A DNA stretch of 64,000 nucleotides from Artemisia argyi (Eukaryota > Streptophyta > Magnoliopsida > Asterales > Asteraceae). Position 1 is the first letter of the stretch, and each line of letters starts with the position of its first letter. Under the pieces are notes generated by a model. It ran no database searches, was not told the DNA's origin, and saw nothing but the letters and a program-made list of their open reading frames with translations. The translations under genes were made by a program, and so were the position numbers. This document shows, in pieces, positions 33,340-45,591 of this stretch. Where the stretch lies: the NCBI GenBank assembly GCA_030686995.1, contig CM060686.1:76955757-77019756 (forward strand), written 5' to 3'.

Positions 33340-33640
33340 CTAATCCATATGTAACAGTTCTAAAACTCTTGATGTAGAAATCATGTTTATAAGCTTATGA
33401 CTTGCATGGACTTGCTTACCTACTTTACATGCATCACAAAAATGATTATCAAATTTTTCTTTAGGTAATTTCCTAACTAATTCCTTAGATGCAATGTGGT
33501 GAATTAACCGCATGTTAGCATGACCTAATCTCCTATGCCAAAGATTGGAATTATCTACAATGGATGCAAGATTTATATTGAGGTTGCAAGACACATTACA
33601 TGCGTTTGTATCCTTTTCCTTAGAGATGATTTCAAGTATG
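33340..33640 (-). pseudogene. C3 pol fragment: GAG-pre-integrase domain
   Basis: SNLWHRRLGHANMRLIHHI and CDACKVGKQVHASHK are the HHCC zinc-binding region before copia integrase. The frame reaches LELLHMD, the first catalytic Asp region of integrase, and is lost there. C4 inserted directly upstream. Integrase core, RT and RNase H are absent from C3. Confidence 0.85.
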
Positions 33641-33645
33641 GTATG

Positions 33646-34052
33646 TGTTAGCATTAAAAATATTTATATAGAAGTGATGGTCATTCTCATATTGTAACTT
33701 TGTGTCGTTTGTTAAGATTAGTAATAGTTTAGTCATTGGGCTTTGGACTTGGAAAGCTAATATGTTATGTGCTATGTTTCATAAGCCTTGTTATATAATT
33801 CATGTAAACCAAGTCCAAGCCCAAGTCCATTAGAAAGCCCATGAGGCCTTTCTCTCTAACTATATAAGGCACCTTACCTCTCATTTGTAAGGTGTGCTTG
33901 TGTGTGTATTGTGTATGTTTTTTATAAAAGTTCTCTTCATCTTTATACTCTTTTTCTCTCATATTAACGCCACACATATTGCATCAAGTCACCATCTTTA
34001 CTTCATCTAGTTCTTATATTGGTATTAAAGTTGATATATCTAAGGTCCTACA
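33646..34052 (+). repeat. C4 5' LTR
   Basis: 407 bp, starting TGTTAGCA and ending CCTACA, with a CTATATAAGGC box about 220 bases in. The first 261 bp match the 3' LTR with one mismatch; the last 146 bp are strongly divergent. Confidence 0.93.
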
Positions 34053-34054
34053 AG

Positions 34055-34062
34055 TGGTATCA
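34055..34062 (+). other. C4 primer-binding site
   Basis: TGGTATCA follows the 5' LTR by two bases. The match to the initiator Met tRNA ends earlier than usual (next bases ATCGCC). Confidence 0.7.
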
Positions 34063-34314
34063 ATCGCCTAACAATGATTTAGGAGTGTGTGGAAAACGTT
34101 TTTATCAAAATTTTTCATAAAAAGTTGCGTTCTTTATAAAAAACGTGTACTTTTTCTTTAAAAGTTTTGATTTTTACGTGTTTTTAGTGCTAAAGTTGTT
34201 GGTTTTATTGAAGTTTTAGTGTTTCTAAGTGTTTTGGGAAAGTTTTGATCAAAAGAATCAAGTGGAAATCAAGTTTTTTGGTGAAAAATCGGATTTTTTG
34301 AAGTTTTTGGCAAC

Positions 34315-34886
34315 CTTACGCGTAACTAGTACACAAGGACAAGCAATATCCCACTTTTTGGCAGAAATAGTACTGTTTACGCATAAGATTGAGGTCAAAA
34401 CCCTTTTCTTACGAGTAACATTGGTCAAAACCCTGTTCTTACGCTTAACTTGGTCATCTACGCCTAAAACTTACGAGTAAGTCTACTTTCTACGCCTAAG
34501 ATTGGAGTTTACGCATAAGATCTTACGCATAAGTTCTTACGCATAAGATTTACGCAAAAGTTCCTACGCAGAAGTTGTACTCAGTACTTCCCTGACTTGG
34601 ATAAGTTTGTGGAATACTTCGACTTGGGATATCTTACTCACTTGGATAAGTGTGAAAGATTTGGTTACATACCTTTCGCGTAAAAATCTTACGCATAAAC
34701 ACATAGTTTACGCATAAACAACTAATTTTACGCTTAAGATTTTCTTACGCATAAGATTACTGTTTACACATAACTTTCTGTTTACGCTTAACATTTGCTT
34801 TACGCCTAAGATTATGTTTACGCCTAAGTTCACTTTTTACGCGTAAGATTACTGTTTACGCATAAGATTAAAGGTTTACGCGTAAG
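34315..34886 (+). repeat. Array of TTACGCNTAAG near-palindromes in the C4 leader
   Basis: About 24 copies of (C/T)TTACGCNTAA(G). The second block (starts 34688, 34707, 34727, 34744, 34763, 34781, 34799, 34817, 34836, 34855, 34875) has a period of 17-20 bp. CTTACGCGTAAG would be a perfect 12-bp palindrome and TTACGCGTAAG occurs. The region lies between the primer site and gag and has no significant ORF. Confidence 0.9.
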
Positions 34887-35167
34887 TTTTTGACTTTTTG
34901 ACAACCAAACTTCAAACGGCCATAACTTTTGAACCGTAACTCTGTTTTCGACGAATTAGCTGTCAAAACGACCGTGAGACCGAGAAGAAGGACACGTTGA
35001 ATGATCTAAGCTTCGAGGCCCAAATCCACTCCGAACGGAAGTTATTGAGGTTTTAAGGTTTCAGATCAAATTTTTCACCATAAAAACTTGCATCAACTTA
35101 CACTAAACACAACTCCTACTTCATTGGAACGATCCAAGAATCAACTTTATCAATCTACACTTCATCA

Positions 35168-38100
35168 ATGGCAACTCAGCAAGATATTCATGCAGCCGGT
35201 GCGAAAAACCGACCTCCAATGCTTGAAAAAGGTGGATATCTCCCATGGACAAGCCGAATGCTTCGTTACATCAAAACAAAGCCTAATGGTAAATTGATGA
35301 TCAACTCCATTACAAATGGTCCATTCAAGCCAAGACAAGTTCAAATTGAAGGTAATCCAAATACAACACCTCCTACTCAACCATTCGTGCGTGAACAAAC
35401 AGAAGCAGATTACACAGAGGAAGACAAGAAGCAGATCACCGCGGATGATATGGCAATGCATTTAATCCAACTTGGATTACCACGCGAGATCTTTGCTGCG
35501 GTCGACAGCTGTGAAACTGCTTATGCTATGTGGGAACGTGTTAGAAGGATATGTCATGGAACAGAGATTGGACAACAGGACGTTGAGAACAAACTTCTTA
35601 CTGAATGGGAGAATTTCACATCCACTAAAGGTGAACAGATTGAATCCTACTACACAAGGTTTTGCACTTTGATGAATGAGTTAATCAGAAACAAGTTGAC
35701 ACCTCGAACAATTGCAACTAACATCAAATTCATCAATAACCTTCCAGAAGAATGGGGTCGTTATGTTACAATTGTCAATCAAACAAAGGATTTACATAAG
35801 GTGAACTATGATCAACTCTATGACTTTTTGTAGCAAAACCAAGCTGAGGCTAATGAAGTAAGGAAAGAAAGATTGGCAAAGAATCGTGATCCTCTCGCAT
35901 TAATTGCTACTACACCAACACCGCTACCAGTGAACACACAACAATCATCATCATCTTCCACTCACAACTACATGCAACCATCATACATTCAACAGCCAAC
36001 ACCGGTCTACCAACAACAGTTCTACCCACAGCAACAATAACACGTTATTCCACAACATCAATACCAATAATTCCAAGAACCAGAATTCTCTGAAAATGAT
36101 GAAGCTACTGCTGCATTAACCCAAGCGTTTGCTTTTTTGTCAAAGGCATTCCAAGGACGCTATTCTACACCAACTAACAACAACCAAAGGATTTCATCGA
36201 ACACTCGCAACAAGCAAATTGCTCAGCCGAGTTTCAATATGGGCAGCAGAGGCCAAATGGTTGGAGTTTATGGGAATCAGCAAGGATATGCTACTGGAAT
36301 TAACATGGGGAATCAGAATATGCTGAATGCAGGGAATCAGAATGCAGGAAATCAGTATGGTCAGTATGCAGGGAATCAGTTGGGTCAGTTTGTTGGAAAT
36401 CAGAGGGGTCAGAATGTTGGTCATCAGGCAATGGGTAATGAGAATAGAAATGTTGCAGCTCCAGTAGTTGGGAATTTGGAAAATGTGAATCAAGGTAATC
36501 CGGTAAAGTGTTTCAACTGCCAAGGTGTAGGTCATATGGCAAGGAACTGTCCTACTAAGCCGAACAAGAAAGACACAGCGTATTTGCAAAAAGCATTACT
36601 GTTGGCACAAAAGAATGAGGCAGGATTTCAGTTGAACGCAGAGGAGAATGATTTTATGGCTCTTATGGATGACATGGAAGATAGAGAGGATATCGATGCG
36701 AACTGCATATTCATGGCGAATCTTCAGGAAGCTAAGTATGACACGGATTCTGATACACTTCCTGTTTATGACACCAATACACCATCTGAGGTATCAAATT
36801 TCAACACATGTCACAATAATGATATATTTGATATGTCTCCTCATGAGGAACAGCAGTTTGAGAAGCAAGCACCCACTTATGATACATACCTGGACACGCC
36901 AAGTAGTAGCAATACTCCTTCAGCAACTCCAGATGTGAATCATAATGGAGGCTTCGTTTCACAGCATGCTGAGAATTATGAGGAAACACGTGCTTTGTTT
37001 GAATCATTATTGAATAATTGTCGTATTGAAATTGAGAATGTGAAAAAGATCAATCGCGATGTTAAGGCCGCGAATGTTAAATTGACCGCTGAGCTTGAGA
37101 GTTACAAAGAAAACGTTAAAGCTTTTGAATTTCATAACAAAAGATTATCTGAATTAGAAACTGGTTATCAAAATTCCGTTTCAAGGGAAAAACAATTGCA
37201 ACTCAAGTTTGATACACTTGATGTTAATTCTTTCAAAAAGATAAAATCTTTAAACGCGGAAATTTCTGATTTACAAAACCAACTTTCTAAACAAAAATCA
37301 GCTTATACCAATCTTGAAAGAGAAAGGGACGAGCTGAAAAAGGACTTTGCAAAGAAAGAAGACAAACTTTTGGCTGAAATCGTAGAGTCAGAACACATGA
37401 TTGCACATTTAGAAGAATTAGTGGTTAAGTCGGGTCAGTCAAGTCAAACAATGAAAATGATTTCAAATCAAACTAATCCGGTTTACCATACGAAACATAA
37501 AGTGGCTCTAGGTAACAACACCCCCTGTAATCTCAAGAAAGCTCAGCAAGAACAGAATGTTTTGTACAACGGTAATGTGATTTACACCAAACATGATCCA
37601 CCCGTCGTTCGGGATTCTGTGCAAACGATAGAACATGTCGAAGAGAGCATAAATAAAATGAAACAAAAGGATTTGAAACCCATTGATTACAACAAATTGA
37701 ACAAACTTTCGGGAATTACTTTTGTTCCACAAAAAGAACCATCTGTGTTTTCCATAAAACGACCATTCTCAAAAATGTTTTCTAAGAAAGTTATTGCTTC
37801 CAAATCTCTTTCAAAAATAGAACAACTGTCTTCTAACAACACTTTTAATACAAGTGAGGCTAGAGACATTTTGGATGACGTTAAAAAGAGAATTCAAGAA
37901 CTTCAAAATATTGTTGCTTCTAAAACTACAATCAATATTAACAACTGGCATTCCAGTTTTCATATTGAGCAGAAAAAAGTTTTTGAAAATGAAATTACTA
38001 TCCCACTGAATAACATCAGTGCGAGGGTAATCCATTTTGAACACGCTTTCTTAAAAGAAATGGCCGACTTTGTCAAGGACCACAAATCCCTGGTAAACGA

Positions 38101-39088
38101 AGCTAATGATACTCGTGAAAACATGAATGTTTTGGAAAACCTAAATGATTCTCTCTTCAAAGCTGTTATGACCACTGATATTATGTCCATCATTTTACAA
38201 ACATATTCTATTCAAGACGATGAAAGACTGAGAGCTGAGACCTCCGCAATTGTTTCAAAATATGAAAATGCTCTTATAAAGCTTGAAAAAGAAAATGTGT
38301 CATATTTTAAACAACTTGATCGAAAAAAGGAAGAATGCAAGTATGACAAATTGTCGTATGAGCGTGCCTTAAAGAACATGAAAGAGCAAAATGTTCTTTT
38401 GAGGGCTCAGCTTGAAAGTCAAAAAGGAAAGGGTGAGGAAACCAAGTTTGCAAAACCATTGACTTCGGAGAAACCAAATGTTTCAAACACGGTTCGAAAA
38501 CCAAAAATGTCAATTTCACGGTTTGCTCCAAAAGTCGATGAGAAAAAAGATTTGACAAAACCAGTCACTCCAACACCCTTGCCACAGAAAAGTGAAAATG
38601 TAAAGATTGTTGATAAAGGAAAAGCGGTTGTCGAAACACCAAAAGTGATAGCACCTGGCCTTTTTAGGATTAGTCCCACTAGTGCGTCTGCCTCAACATC
38701 TAAGACAAATGCGTGCAAAAAGGATAATTCTAAAGAGTCTAGTGATGCTAAAAAGGACAACAATATAAATCCTAATGCGTGTGCCTTACCTTTTACAGGA
38801 TTAGAAAGCACCTCTAGGAGCAGCAGACTAAAGCCTAGGAGCAATACAAGGAACAATAGAGTCTCGTCTGCCTCTACGAGTAGTAGCAAGAATAAAGTTG
38901 AAGAAGTAGAAGAACACCCTAGGAATTTATCGCTTTATAATAAGAAACATGATTCATCTGAATGTAATGTCGAAAGTACTGGTTCTAATGCATGTAATGA
39001 CTCTGTTTGTTTAATATGCAAGAAATGTTTAATTAATGATGTTCATGATGAATGTGTTTCTAAGAATGTGAATGTTACGCCTAAATAG
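35168..39088 (+). pseudogene. C4 gag (about 1300 codons, three internal nonsense codons)
   Basis: One frame from ATG 35168 (MATQQDIHAAG) to TAG 39086-39088, broken at 35831 (TAG), 36038 and 36068 (TAA). The N-terminal block has the copia gag fold (GGYLPWTSRMLRYI, AYAMWERVRRI, QIESYYTRFCTLMNEL, FINNLPEEWGRYVT). A Gln/Asn/Gly-rich stretch of GNQ words (36270-36440) precedes the zinc knuckle CFNCQGVGHMARNC (about 36520). Then an acidic region and long coiled coils (about 36960-38430) and a Ser/Lys-rich tail follow. Such an oversized coiled Gag is a Sirevirus trait. The word TTACGCCTAAA recurs at its very end (39079), as in the leader array. Confidence 0.88.
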
Positions 39089-39418
39089 AAGTATGTTCCA
39101 AAGGGAACTAGTGCCAGATCTAGATCTATAGAAAGATTAGTTTCACGCTTTAGGTCTACCACTAGTAGTCGAATGCCTAGGAACTACCTTAAGTTTTGTA
39201 TATGGATTCCAACGGGTAGAGAGTTCACTCTTCAGAACGGCAAATTAGAAATAGCTCAAGCTAAACAAGTAGCAACTATCTATGAGTGTGACTTAGATTT
39301 TACTCCTAACCCCATGGAACCAAATTCAAAACGGTTTCCAAATACAAACTCTTCTGTTCTTGGCAGGTTATCGAAATATGTCTTTGGATCGCCGACTCGG
39401 GTTGCTCCAAGCACATGA
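39089..39418 (+). pseudogene. C4 gag-protease junction
   Basis: The gag frame continues after TAG 39086 to TGA 39416-39418. In the -1 frame the same DNA encodes the protease active site LWIADSGCSKHMTGN, which leads straight into the next ORF. Thus gag and pol overlap out of frame here. Either a small indel in this copy or a family feature could explain it; no classical slippery heptamer is visible. Confidence 0.7.
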
Positions 39419-40386
39419 CCGGGAATTTAAAGCTGCTGATCAATTTCGTCTGGAAATTCATGGGAACTGTACGCTTTGGAAATGATCATGTAGCAGCTAT
39501 TCAGGGTTATAGAGATCTTCAGTTTGGGAATTTTTTAATCACTCGAGTTTATTACGTCGAAAGGTTGGGACACAATTTGTTTTCAGTTGGGCAGTTTTGT
39601 GATGCTGATTTAGAAGTTGCATTCAGGAGAAACACGGTTTTTATTAGAAATTTGGTTGGTGATGATCTATTAACTGGTAATCGTGGAACAAACTTGTATG
39701 CAATCGACATCAACCAAATGGCTTCTACATCACCAATTTGTCTTATGACAAGGGCAACCGAAACTAAGTCCTGGCTGTGGCATAGACGTTTATCCCATCT
39801 CAATTTCGACACCATCAACAAGTTAGCCAAAGACAACATCGTCACCGGACTTCCTAAGTTCAAATACACCAAGGAACACCTATGTCCATCATGCGAACAA
39901 GGAAAAAGTAAAAGAGCATCATATAAACCCAAAACTGTACCTAGTTCGGAAGCAAGGTTACATATGTTGCACATGGACTTATGTGGCCCAATGAGAGTTG
40001 AAAACATTAATGGGAAGAAGTATATTCTCGTTATTGTTGATGATTATTCACGATATACTTGGGTAAAGTTTTTGAGATCAAAAGACGAAGCACCAGGCAT
40101 CATCATCACCTTTCTGAAGCGTATTCAAGTTCTACTTCAAGCTCTAGTAAGGATTATAAGAACAGAAAATGGCACAGAATTTACAAACCAGGAGTTAAGA
40201 ACTTACCTTGAAGATGTTGGAATCACTCACCAAACATCAGTTGTTAGAACTCCACAGCAGAATGGGGTAGTTGAAAGAAGAAACCGAACTCTTGTGGAAG
40301 CTGCTCGCACAATGCTGATATACTCTAGTGCACCACTATTCTTATGGGCTGATGTTGTTGCCACTGCTTGTTTCACTCAAAACTGA
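39415..40386 (+). CDS. C4 pol, protease end and integrase
   Basis: Starts at MTGN of the protease motif; the true frame enters from upstream. It includes GNHL-type copia blocks (NLFSVGQFCDADLEVAF), the zinc-binding WLWHRRLSHLNFDTINKL and CPSCEQGKSKRAS, and the integrase core: LHMDLCGPMRVE, IVDDYSRYTW, RTENGTEFTNQ and QQNGVVERRNRTLVEAAR. The second catalytic residue is normally the Asp of DNGTEF and is Glu here. The frame ends at TGA 40384-40386 inside a conserved stretch and resumes in frame. Confidence 0.92.
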   Translation: MTGNLKLLINFVWKFMGTVRFGNDHVAAIQGYRDLQFGNFLITRVYYVERLGHNLFSVGQFCDADLEVAFRRNTVFIRNLVGDDLLTGNRGTNLYAIDINQMASTSPICLMTRATETKSWLWHRRLSHLNFDTINKLAKDNIVTGLPKFKYTKEHLCPSCEQGKSKRASYKPKTVPSSEARLHMLHMDLCGPMRVENINGKKYILVIVDDYSRYTWVKFLRSKDEAPGIIITFLKRIQVLLQALVRIIRTENGTEFTNQELRTYLEDVGITHQTSVVRTPQQNGVVERRNRTLVEAARTMLIYSSAPLFLWADVVATACFTQN

Positions 40387-42888
40387 TCCCTACTACATCC
40401 AAGATTCAATAAAACCCCATATGAGCTAGTGAACAATCGAAAACCTGACATCTCTTACCTTCACGTGTTTGGCGCTTTGTGCTATCCGACGAACGACAGA
40501 GAAGATCTAGGAAAGTTGAAAGCTAAGGGTGATATTGGAATCTTCATTGGATATTCAGAAAACTCGAGGGCATTCAGGGTGTATAATAGAAGAACGAAAA
40601 GGATTATGGAGACGATGAATGTGAAGTTTGACGAGATTTCACAAATGGCTTCTGAGAGATACGCTCTAGAACCCGCGCTTAATCCGATGGCTTCTAATCA
40701 AAACGGATTAGGACCCGAACCAAACATGCAGACTTCTAGACACATCAGTTCAGGACTCGTGCCTCAAGGAGCTCAATCAACAAACACGGATAAACCTTCG
40801 GAACAAGAACTGGAAAATTTCTTCGAGTTAATGTTTGATGAATATTATGGTGGAACTTCGACAAATGCATCTCATCAACATTCCGCTGCACCCACTCAAA
40901 ACCATAAACCACCACCACCACCAAAAGATGCATCTACAACAATCGAAGCTGAAGCACCAACTACATCAACATCATCTACATCTACTCAAGCAACTCCAAT
41001 TATTGAAACTGATCTACCAAGAGTTGATGAGCAAAACCAAAATACAGATTTTCAAGAAGAACCTACAAATAATTCAAACGATGTTGCGTTAGAAGAAGAA
41101 GAAGTATTTGAAAACCCGTTTGCAACAGACTCTGCTAAATCTTCTTCAAGGTTACAAGAACCATCTAACACACATTCGTTAAACCTAAGGTACCCTTCTA
41201 CGTTTCAATGGACAAAAGACCTTCCAATAGAACATGTTATTGGTGAACCTTCTAAGCCAGTTCAGACAAGGAGACAACTTGCCACTGATCTCGAACTGTG
41301 CATCTACGTTTGCTCAATCAGCCTCAAAGAACCAAAGAACATTCGGGAAGTAATGGCAGAAAACCCTTGGATTGAAGCGATGCAGGAGGAATTTCTTCAA
41401 TACTTGTTACATGATAGTTGGGAACTTGTTGAACGACCACTTGATAAACGAGTTCTTGATCTCAAGTGGTTGTGGAAGAACAAACTGGATGAGGAAATGA
41501 CTGTTATTCGCAACAAAGCTCGTCTCGTGGCTAAAGGTTATCCACAAGAAGAAGGGATAGATTTCGAGGAATCATTCGCGCCTGTAGCTAGACTTGAAGC
41601 AGTCCGGATTTTCTTAGCCTATGCCGCTCACAAAAACATCACAGTCTATCAGATGGACATTAAGACAGCTTTCTTGAATGGAACTCTGAAAGAAGAAGTG
41701 TATCTGAGTCAGCCAGAGGGATTCATCGACAAAGATCATCCAGACTACGTCTACAAGCTTAAGAAAGCAATTTATGGTTTAAAACAAGCTCCAAGAGCGT
41801 GGTATGACGAACTATCATCTTTCTTGCTTAAAAACAATTTCACAAAAGGAACGGTTGATGACACCTTGTTTATCAAAAAATTCAAATATGACATTTTGAT
41901 CGTCCAAATTTACGTGGATGACATTATTTTTGGATCAACCAATCCTAACCATTCAAAACATTTTGAAAATCTCATGAAAAGTAAATTTGAAATGTCCATG
42001 ATGGGGGAACTAAAATTCTTTCTTGGTTTACAAATCCATCAATCCCCTCGTGGTATCTTTATCAATCAAGCTAAATATACGATAGAGATTTTGAAAAAAC
42101 ATGGAATGGAGAATTGTGATTCTGTTGGTACACCAATGGTCACTTCACCAAAAATAGGTGCTGATTTGTTTGGGAAACCCATTGATCCGAAGAAATATCG
42201 GAGCATGATCGGTTCTTTCATGTACCTAACTGCTAGCCGACCCGATATTCAATTTGCTGTTTGTTTGTTAGCACGGTTTCAGGTAAAGCCTACGGAACTT
42301 CACCTCAAAGAGGTTAAACGGATCTTTCGGTACCTACGAAGAACCATTAACATGGGACTTTGGTATCCGAAGGATTCGGGGTTTAATCTAACAGCATTTT
42401 CAGATGCAGACCATGCTGGTGATCAAGTTACAGCAAAGAGTACATCAGGTGGAGCACAATTTTTGGGTGAAAAGCTAGTAAGCTGGTCATCAAAGAAACA
42501 GGATTGTACTGCACTCTCAACCGCTGAAGCCGAGTATGTGTCTCTATCTGCGTGTTGTGCCCAAGTTCTGTGGATGCGGACACAGCTCACAGATTATGGC
42601 TTTACTTTTGACAGAATACCTATGTATTGTGACTCAAAAAGTGCCATAGCCATCTCGTGCAATCCCGTACATCACTCTAAGACGAAGCATATCAAAGTCC
42701 GCTACCATTTCATCAAAGAACACGTGGAAGAGGGTACTGTTGAATTATTTTTCGTTAAGACTGATTATCAACTCGCCGATCTATTTACTAAAGCCCTTCC
42801 AAAAGAAAGGTTTGACTATTTAGTTCGACAAATTGGCATGCGAAGCCTAACTCCTGAGGAGCTAGAACGTCTTCTCGAATCTTCTTGA
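40387..42888 (+). CDS. C4 pol, integrase end, reverse transcriptase and RNase H
   Basis: In frame with the integrase ORF; first Met 40429. Integrase C-terminal block [21 protein letters not shown], a Pro/Thr/Ser-rich linker, then RT ([49 protein letters not shown], catalytic [10 protein letters not shown] near 41913, [12 protein letters not shown]). RNase H has [25 protein letters not shown] and [18 protein letters not shown] and ends [19 protein letters not shown]. This 834-codon segment has no break and looks functional in isolation. Confidence 0.94.
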   Translation, partial: SLLHPRFNKTPYELVNNRKPDISYLHVFGALCYPTNDREDLGKLKAKGDIGIFIGYSENSRAFRVYNRRTKRIMETMNVKFDEISQMASERYALEPALNPMASNQNGLGPEPNMQTSRHISSGLVPQGAQSTNTDKPSEQELENFFELMFDEYYGGTSTNASHQHSAAPTQNHKPPPPPKDASTTIEAEAPTTSTSSTSTQATPIIETDLPRVDEQNQNTDFQEEPTNNSNDVALEEEEVFENPFATDSAKSSSRLQEPSNTHSLNLRYPSTFQWTKDLPIEHVIGEPSKPVQTRRQLATDLELCIYVCSISLKEPKNIREVMAENPWIEAMQEEFLQYLLHDSWELVERPLDKRVLDLKWLWKNKLDEEMTVIRNKARLVAKGYPQEEGIDFEESFAPVARLEAVRIFLAYAAHKNITVYQMDIKTAFLNGTLKEEVYLSQPEGFIDKDHPDYVYKLKKAIYGLKQAPRAWYDELSSFLLKNNFTKGTVDDTLFIKKFKYDILIVQIYVDDIIFGSTNPNHSKHFENLMKSKFEMSMMGELKFFLGLQIHQSPRGIFINQAKYTIEILKKHGMENCDSVGTPMVTSPKIGADLFGKPIDPKKYRSMIGSFMYLTASRPDIQFAVCLLARFQVKPTELHLKEVKRIFRYLRRTINMGLWYPKDSGFNLTAFSDADHAGDQVTAKSTSGGAQFLGEKLVSWSSKKQDCTALSTAEAEYVSLSACCAQVLWMRTQLTDYGFTFDRIPMYCDSKSAIAISCNPVHHSKTKHIKVRYHFIKEHVEEGTVELFFVKTDYQLADLFTKALPKERFDYLVRQIGMRSLTPEELERLLESS

Positions 42889-45580
42889 AAAATGTTTTCA
42901 AAATCGAAATGCTTTTGAAAAAACAAAATACAAAATTTGAAAAACCAACAAAAACAAAATACAAAAATATAAAATTTTCAAAAAATACAAAAATAATATA
43001 AAATCAAAAAATACAAAAATATTCTTCTCACGACATGTCTCTCGTATAAATCAATGTTCTGTACGTCTCTAGAAATGTCATTCAACAATGATACAGACAT
43101 GTACAGATGCTTGAGCGGGAGTTCCATATAATGTTTTTCTAAAACATGTCATTTCTCAAACGTTTCTTCACAATGGCTTTCGTATACTTCTGTACGAAAC
43201 CCGAGCTTAAATAATGACTTCTTAGTATTTCAGCTAAGGACTCTTTCTTCAAAGAAAGGAAAGTGCTTAATCAAAAATGAAGGTTTCAAATATCTTTCGA
43301 GCACTTATCCTAAAAACAAAAATTCTCTTACATCATGAGCACCACATCTTCAAGATTTTTTAAAACAATTTTCAAAATCTATCAAAATCGGTGCTCATCA
43401 TCAAAATGACTTGTGTACACCTTACAGTGCACAACTCAAGTTTTCAAAGAAAGGAAAGTGCTACGCAAAAATGATTTTCATCAACAAAGTGCACTTATCC
43501 TAAAATTGGACACTGTTGTATGCCTCAGTGCGACATTCCTATTCAAACAAAGAGAAGTCTTTGTTTTTCCAAAAAACCTTGATGCAAAATTCATCAAATT
43601 TGAAACTTCTTTCTCTTTCAGAATTATGCTTCAAGAAGACTCCTTCCCTCTAAACTTTAAAAGTTTAACATTTCTCAAAAACATATGCGAGTTTTGAGGG
43701 GGAGTATTTCATAAAAACAAAAAAGTTCCAATTTCATGCAAAAATAGAATCTGTCTATCTCTCCAAATGCTTTTTTAATCAGTTGATATCAAAAATATCA
43801 CGAAATGCTATTTTTGAGGGGGAGAAGACATGATTAATATGTGATCTAAAAATGTTTAAAGATTGTGGTTGAATCTCAAAAGAGCTCGACTCAGATATTA
43901 CCAATGAATTGACGAAGCTTAAAATGTCATTAATTGAAAAGACTTGTCCTGGACGGGTAATAATTTCAAGCTAGTCTAACTAGAGATGTAAGCGTGTCTC
44001 GAATCGGTCATGTTCGCTGAAAGTGGATCAATTCAAAAGTGCAAACTCCTCCCGCATGTGCAAATTTCTTAAAAATCCATGAGCACATGTGAAGGGGGAG
44101 TCCTTCAAAATGAAATCAAAACTCTCAAAGTGTTAACAAAATATGTTTCATTATCATAAACACTTTGAGAAGATTTTTCAATAAATGGTTTCATGGCAAC
44201 AATAGGATAGTCATGAAGATATAAGGTGACTAAGGTTAGGAATAACCGTCCTATGATCCGCCAGAGCTGGAGGGATCTACCCAAGGACAAATCCAATAGA
44301 TTAGAATTAGAAGTCCTTAGGTATGATTGAAAAAAAGGAGAAAATGAGAAAGGAGAAAGAAGGGGTTGAAGAATTAAAAAGAAAAGTTATGAAAAGGGTG
44401 AAAAGAAATAGCCCTCCATATGTTTAACCTTAGGGCAGACACCGGGTTCAATTCATATGCTACTGGTTGTTACTAAGGTGACACCGGTATTGAAGATAAA
44501 GACGTCATGGACCCAGTGACGCACTGCACTAAACCTTCTTATCCACTCAAGTTCTCTTAAAAGAGCTTGTTTCATTCTCACGGGGAACCGGTGTAATCTA
44601 TCGACCTATCTCTTAAAGATGGTTGATATTGAAGCAGGAGACCTCTCCCTAATCTCCGCATAGGAAACCAAATGTGCACTTATCGAGTCTAGAGCCCCGA
44701 GATTCATCAAAAGATCTCATAGGAACACATGATATTTCTACACTGGTTGTTCATCATTAAGGACACCAGATGTAAACTTTAGAGTCCTACGCAGATCTTA
44801 GCAATCTGCCAAGAACGTTTATGAGAGGATTTACTTATGTATTTCTCAATGATTGAACGGAAACTCCTGCCAGGGTCAACATCAAACAGCCCTGACAGCA
44901 GGTCACTTCGGTAATTCTTTATGGGTTACGCTTAGTGTTCGCAGTGGTTTCAAATGGTCTACAGTCGTGGAGTGATCCCCAGCGACTCACCCAGTCATTG
45001 AGCTACTAAGTAGGTCTTGTAAGCTCTCTCGAGAGTATCTGACATGGGAACGGCCTTGGTAAGGGTTAGAAGGAGTCTTCACACTATGCTGTTGACGATC
45101 TCTAATTCTTATCTGTAAGTACCGGATGTTTTATTGCTAACTGTTTATATGCAGTGACACTTCATCTCCGTGGCGACAGATTCCACGTGCTCATACATAC
45201 ATCTGGAAATTAAAGAAAGCTCCCTCAAAGATCTATACAACACAAAGTTCAAAGAAAGATTCTACGCCAAAAAGAAGAATCTACAAAGTATAAAGACTAA
45301 AGATCAAAGTGAAAGAAAGGGAACTACGTGCATATGAATATCAAAGTCCAAAGATGTATGAGCATGTTGGAATGGCAAACAACCACCACAGACGCAGAAG
45401 TGACGAAAGGCAGATAACTCCACATCACAAAGGAACAAAGAACGATGAAAAATCAGTTATCAAAGATCACAAAGCATGAAGGAACAAAGACTAAAGACTA
45501 TTCTACAACGACACACAAAGTTAAAGACAAAGAACACGGAAGACCCACTCACGTGGAGCATCATTCGAATGACCACCTCT
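42889..45580 (+). other. C4 3' untranslated region
   Basis: 2.7 kb without a convincing gene. Purine tracts GAGGGGGAG near 43695 and 43815 and GAAGGGGGAG near 44092 precede the final one at 45581. A direct repeat (CAAAGAAAGGAAAGTGCT) lies near 43253 and 43445. TTACGCTTAG at 44928 and related words echo the leader array. Downstream parts contain ACACCGG words around 44430-44490. Confidence 0.65.
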
Positions 45581-45591
45581 TAGGGGGAGAT
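45581..45591 (+). other. C4 polypurine tract
   Basis: TAGGGGGAGAT directly before the 3' LTR start TGTTAGCA. Confidence 0.9.

Noticed and set aside
33646..34052. Interpreting C4 LTR divergence as old age
   Set aside because: U3 differs at one base in 261, so the divergence is regional, not due to time alone.
39370..39400. Programmed -1 frameshift in C4
   Set aside because: No X XXY YYZ slippery site or clear downstream pseudoknot is seen, and the copy has other inactivating lesions. Kept only as a question to check.
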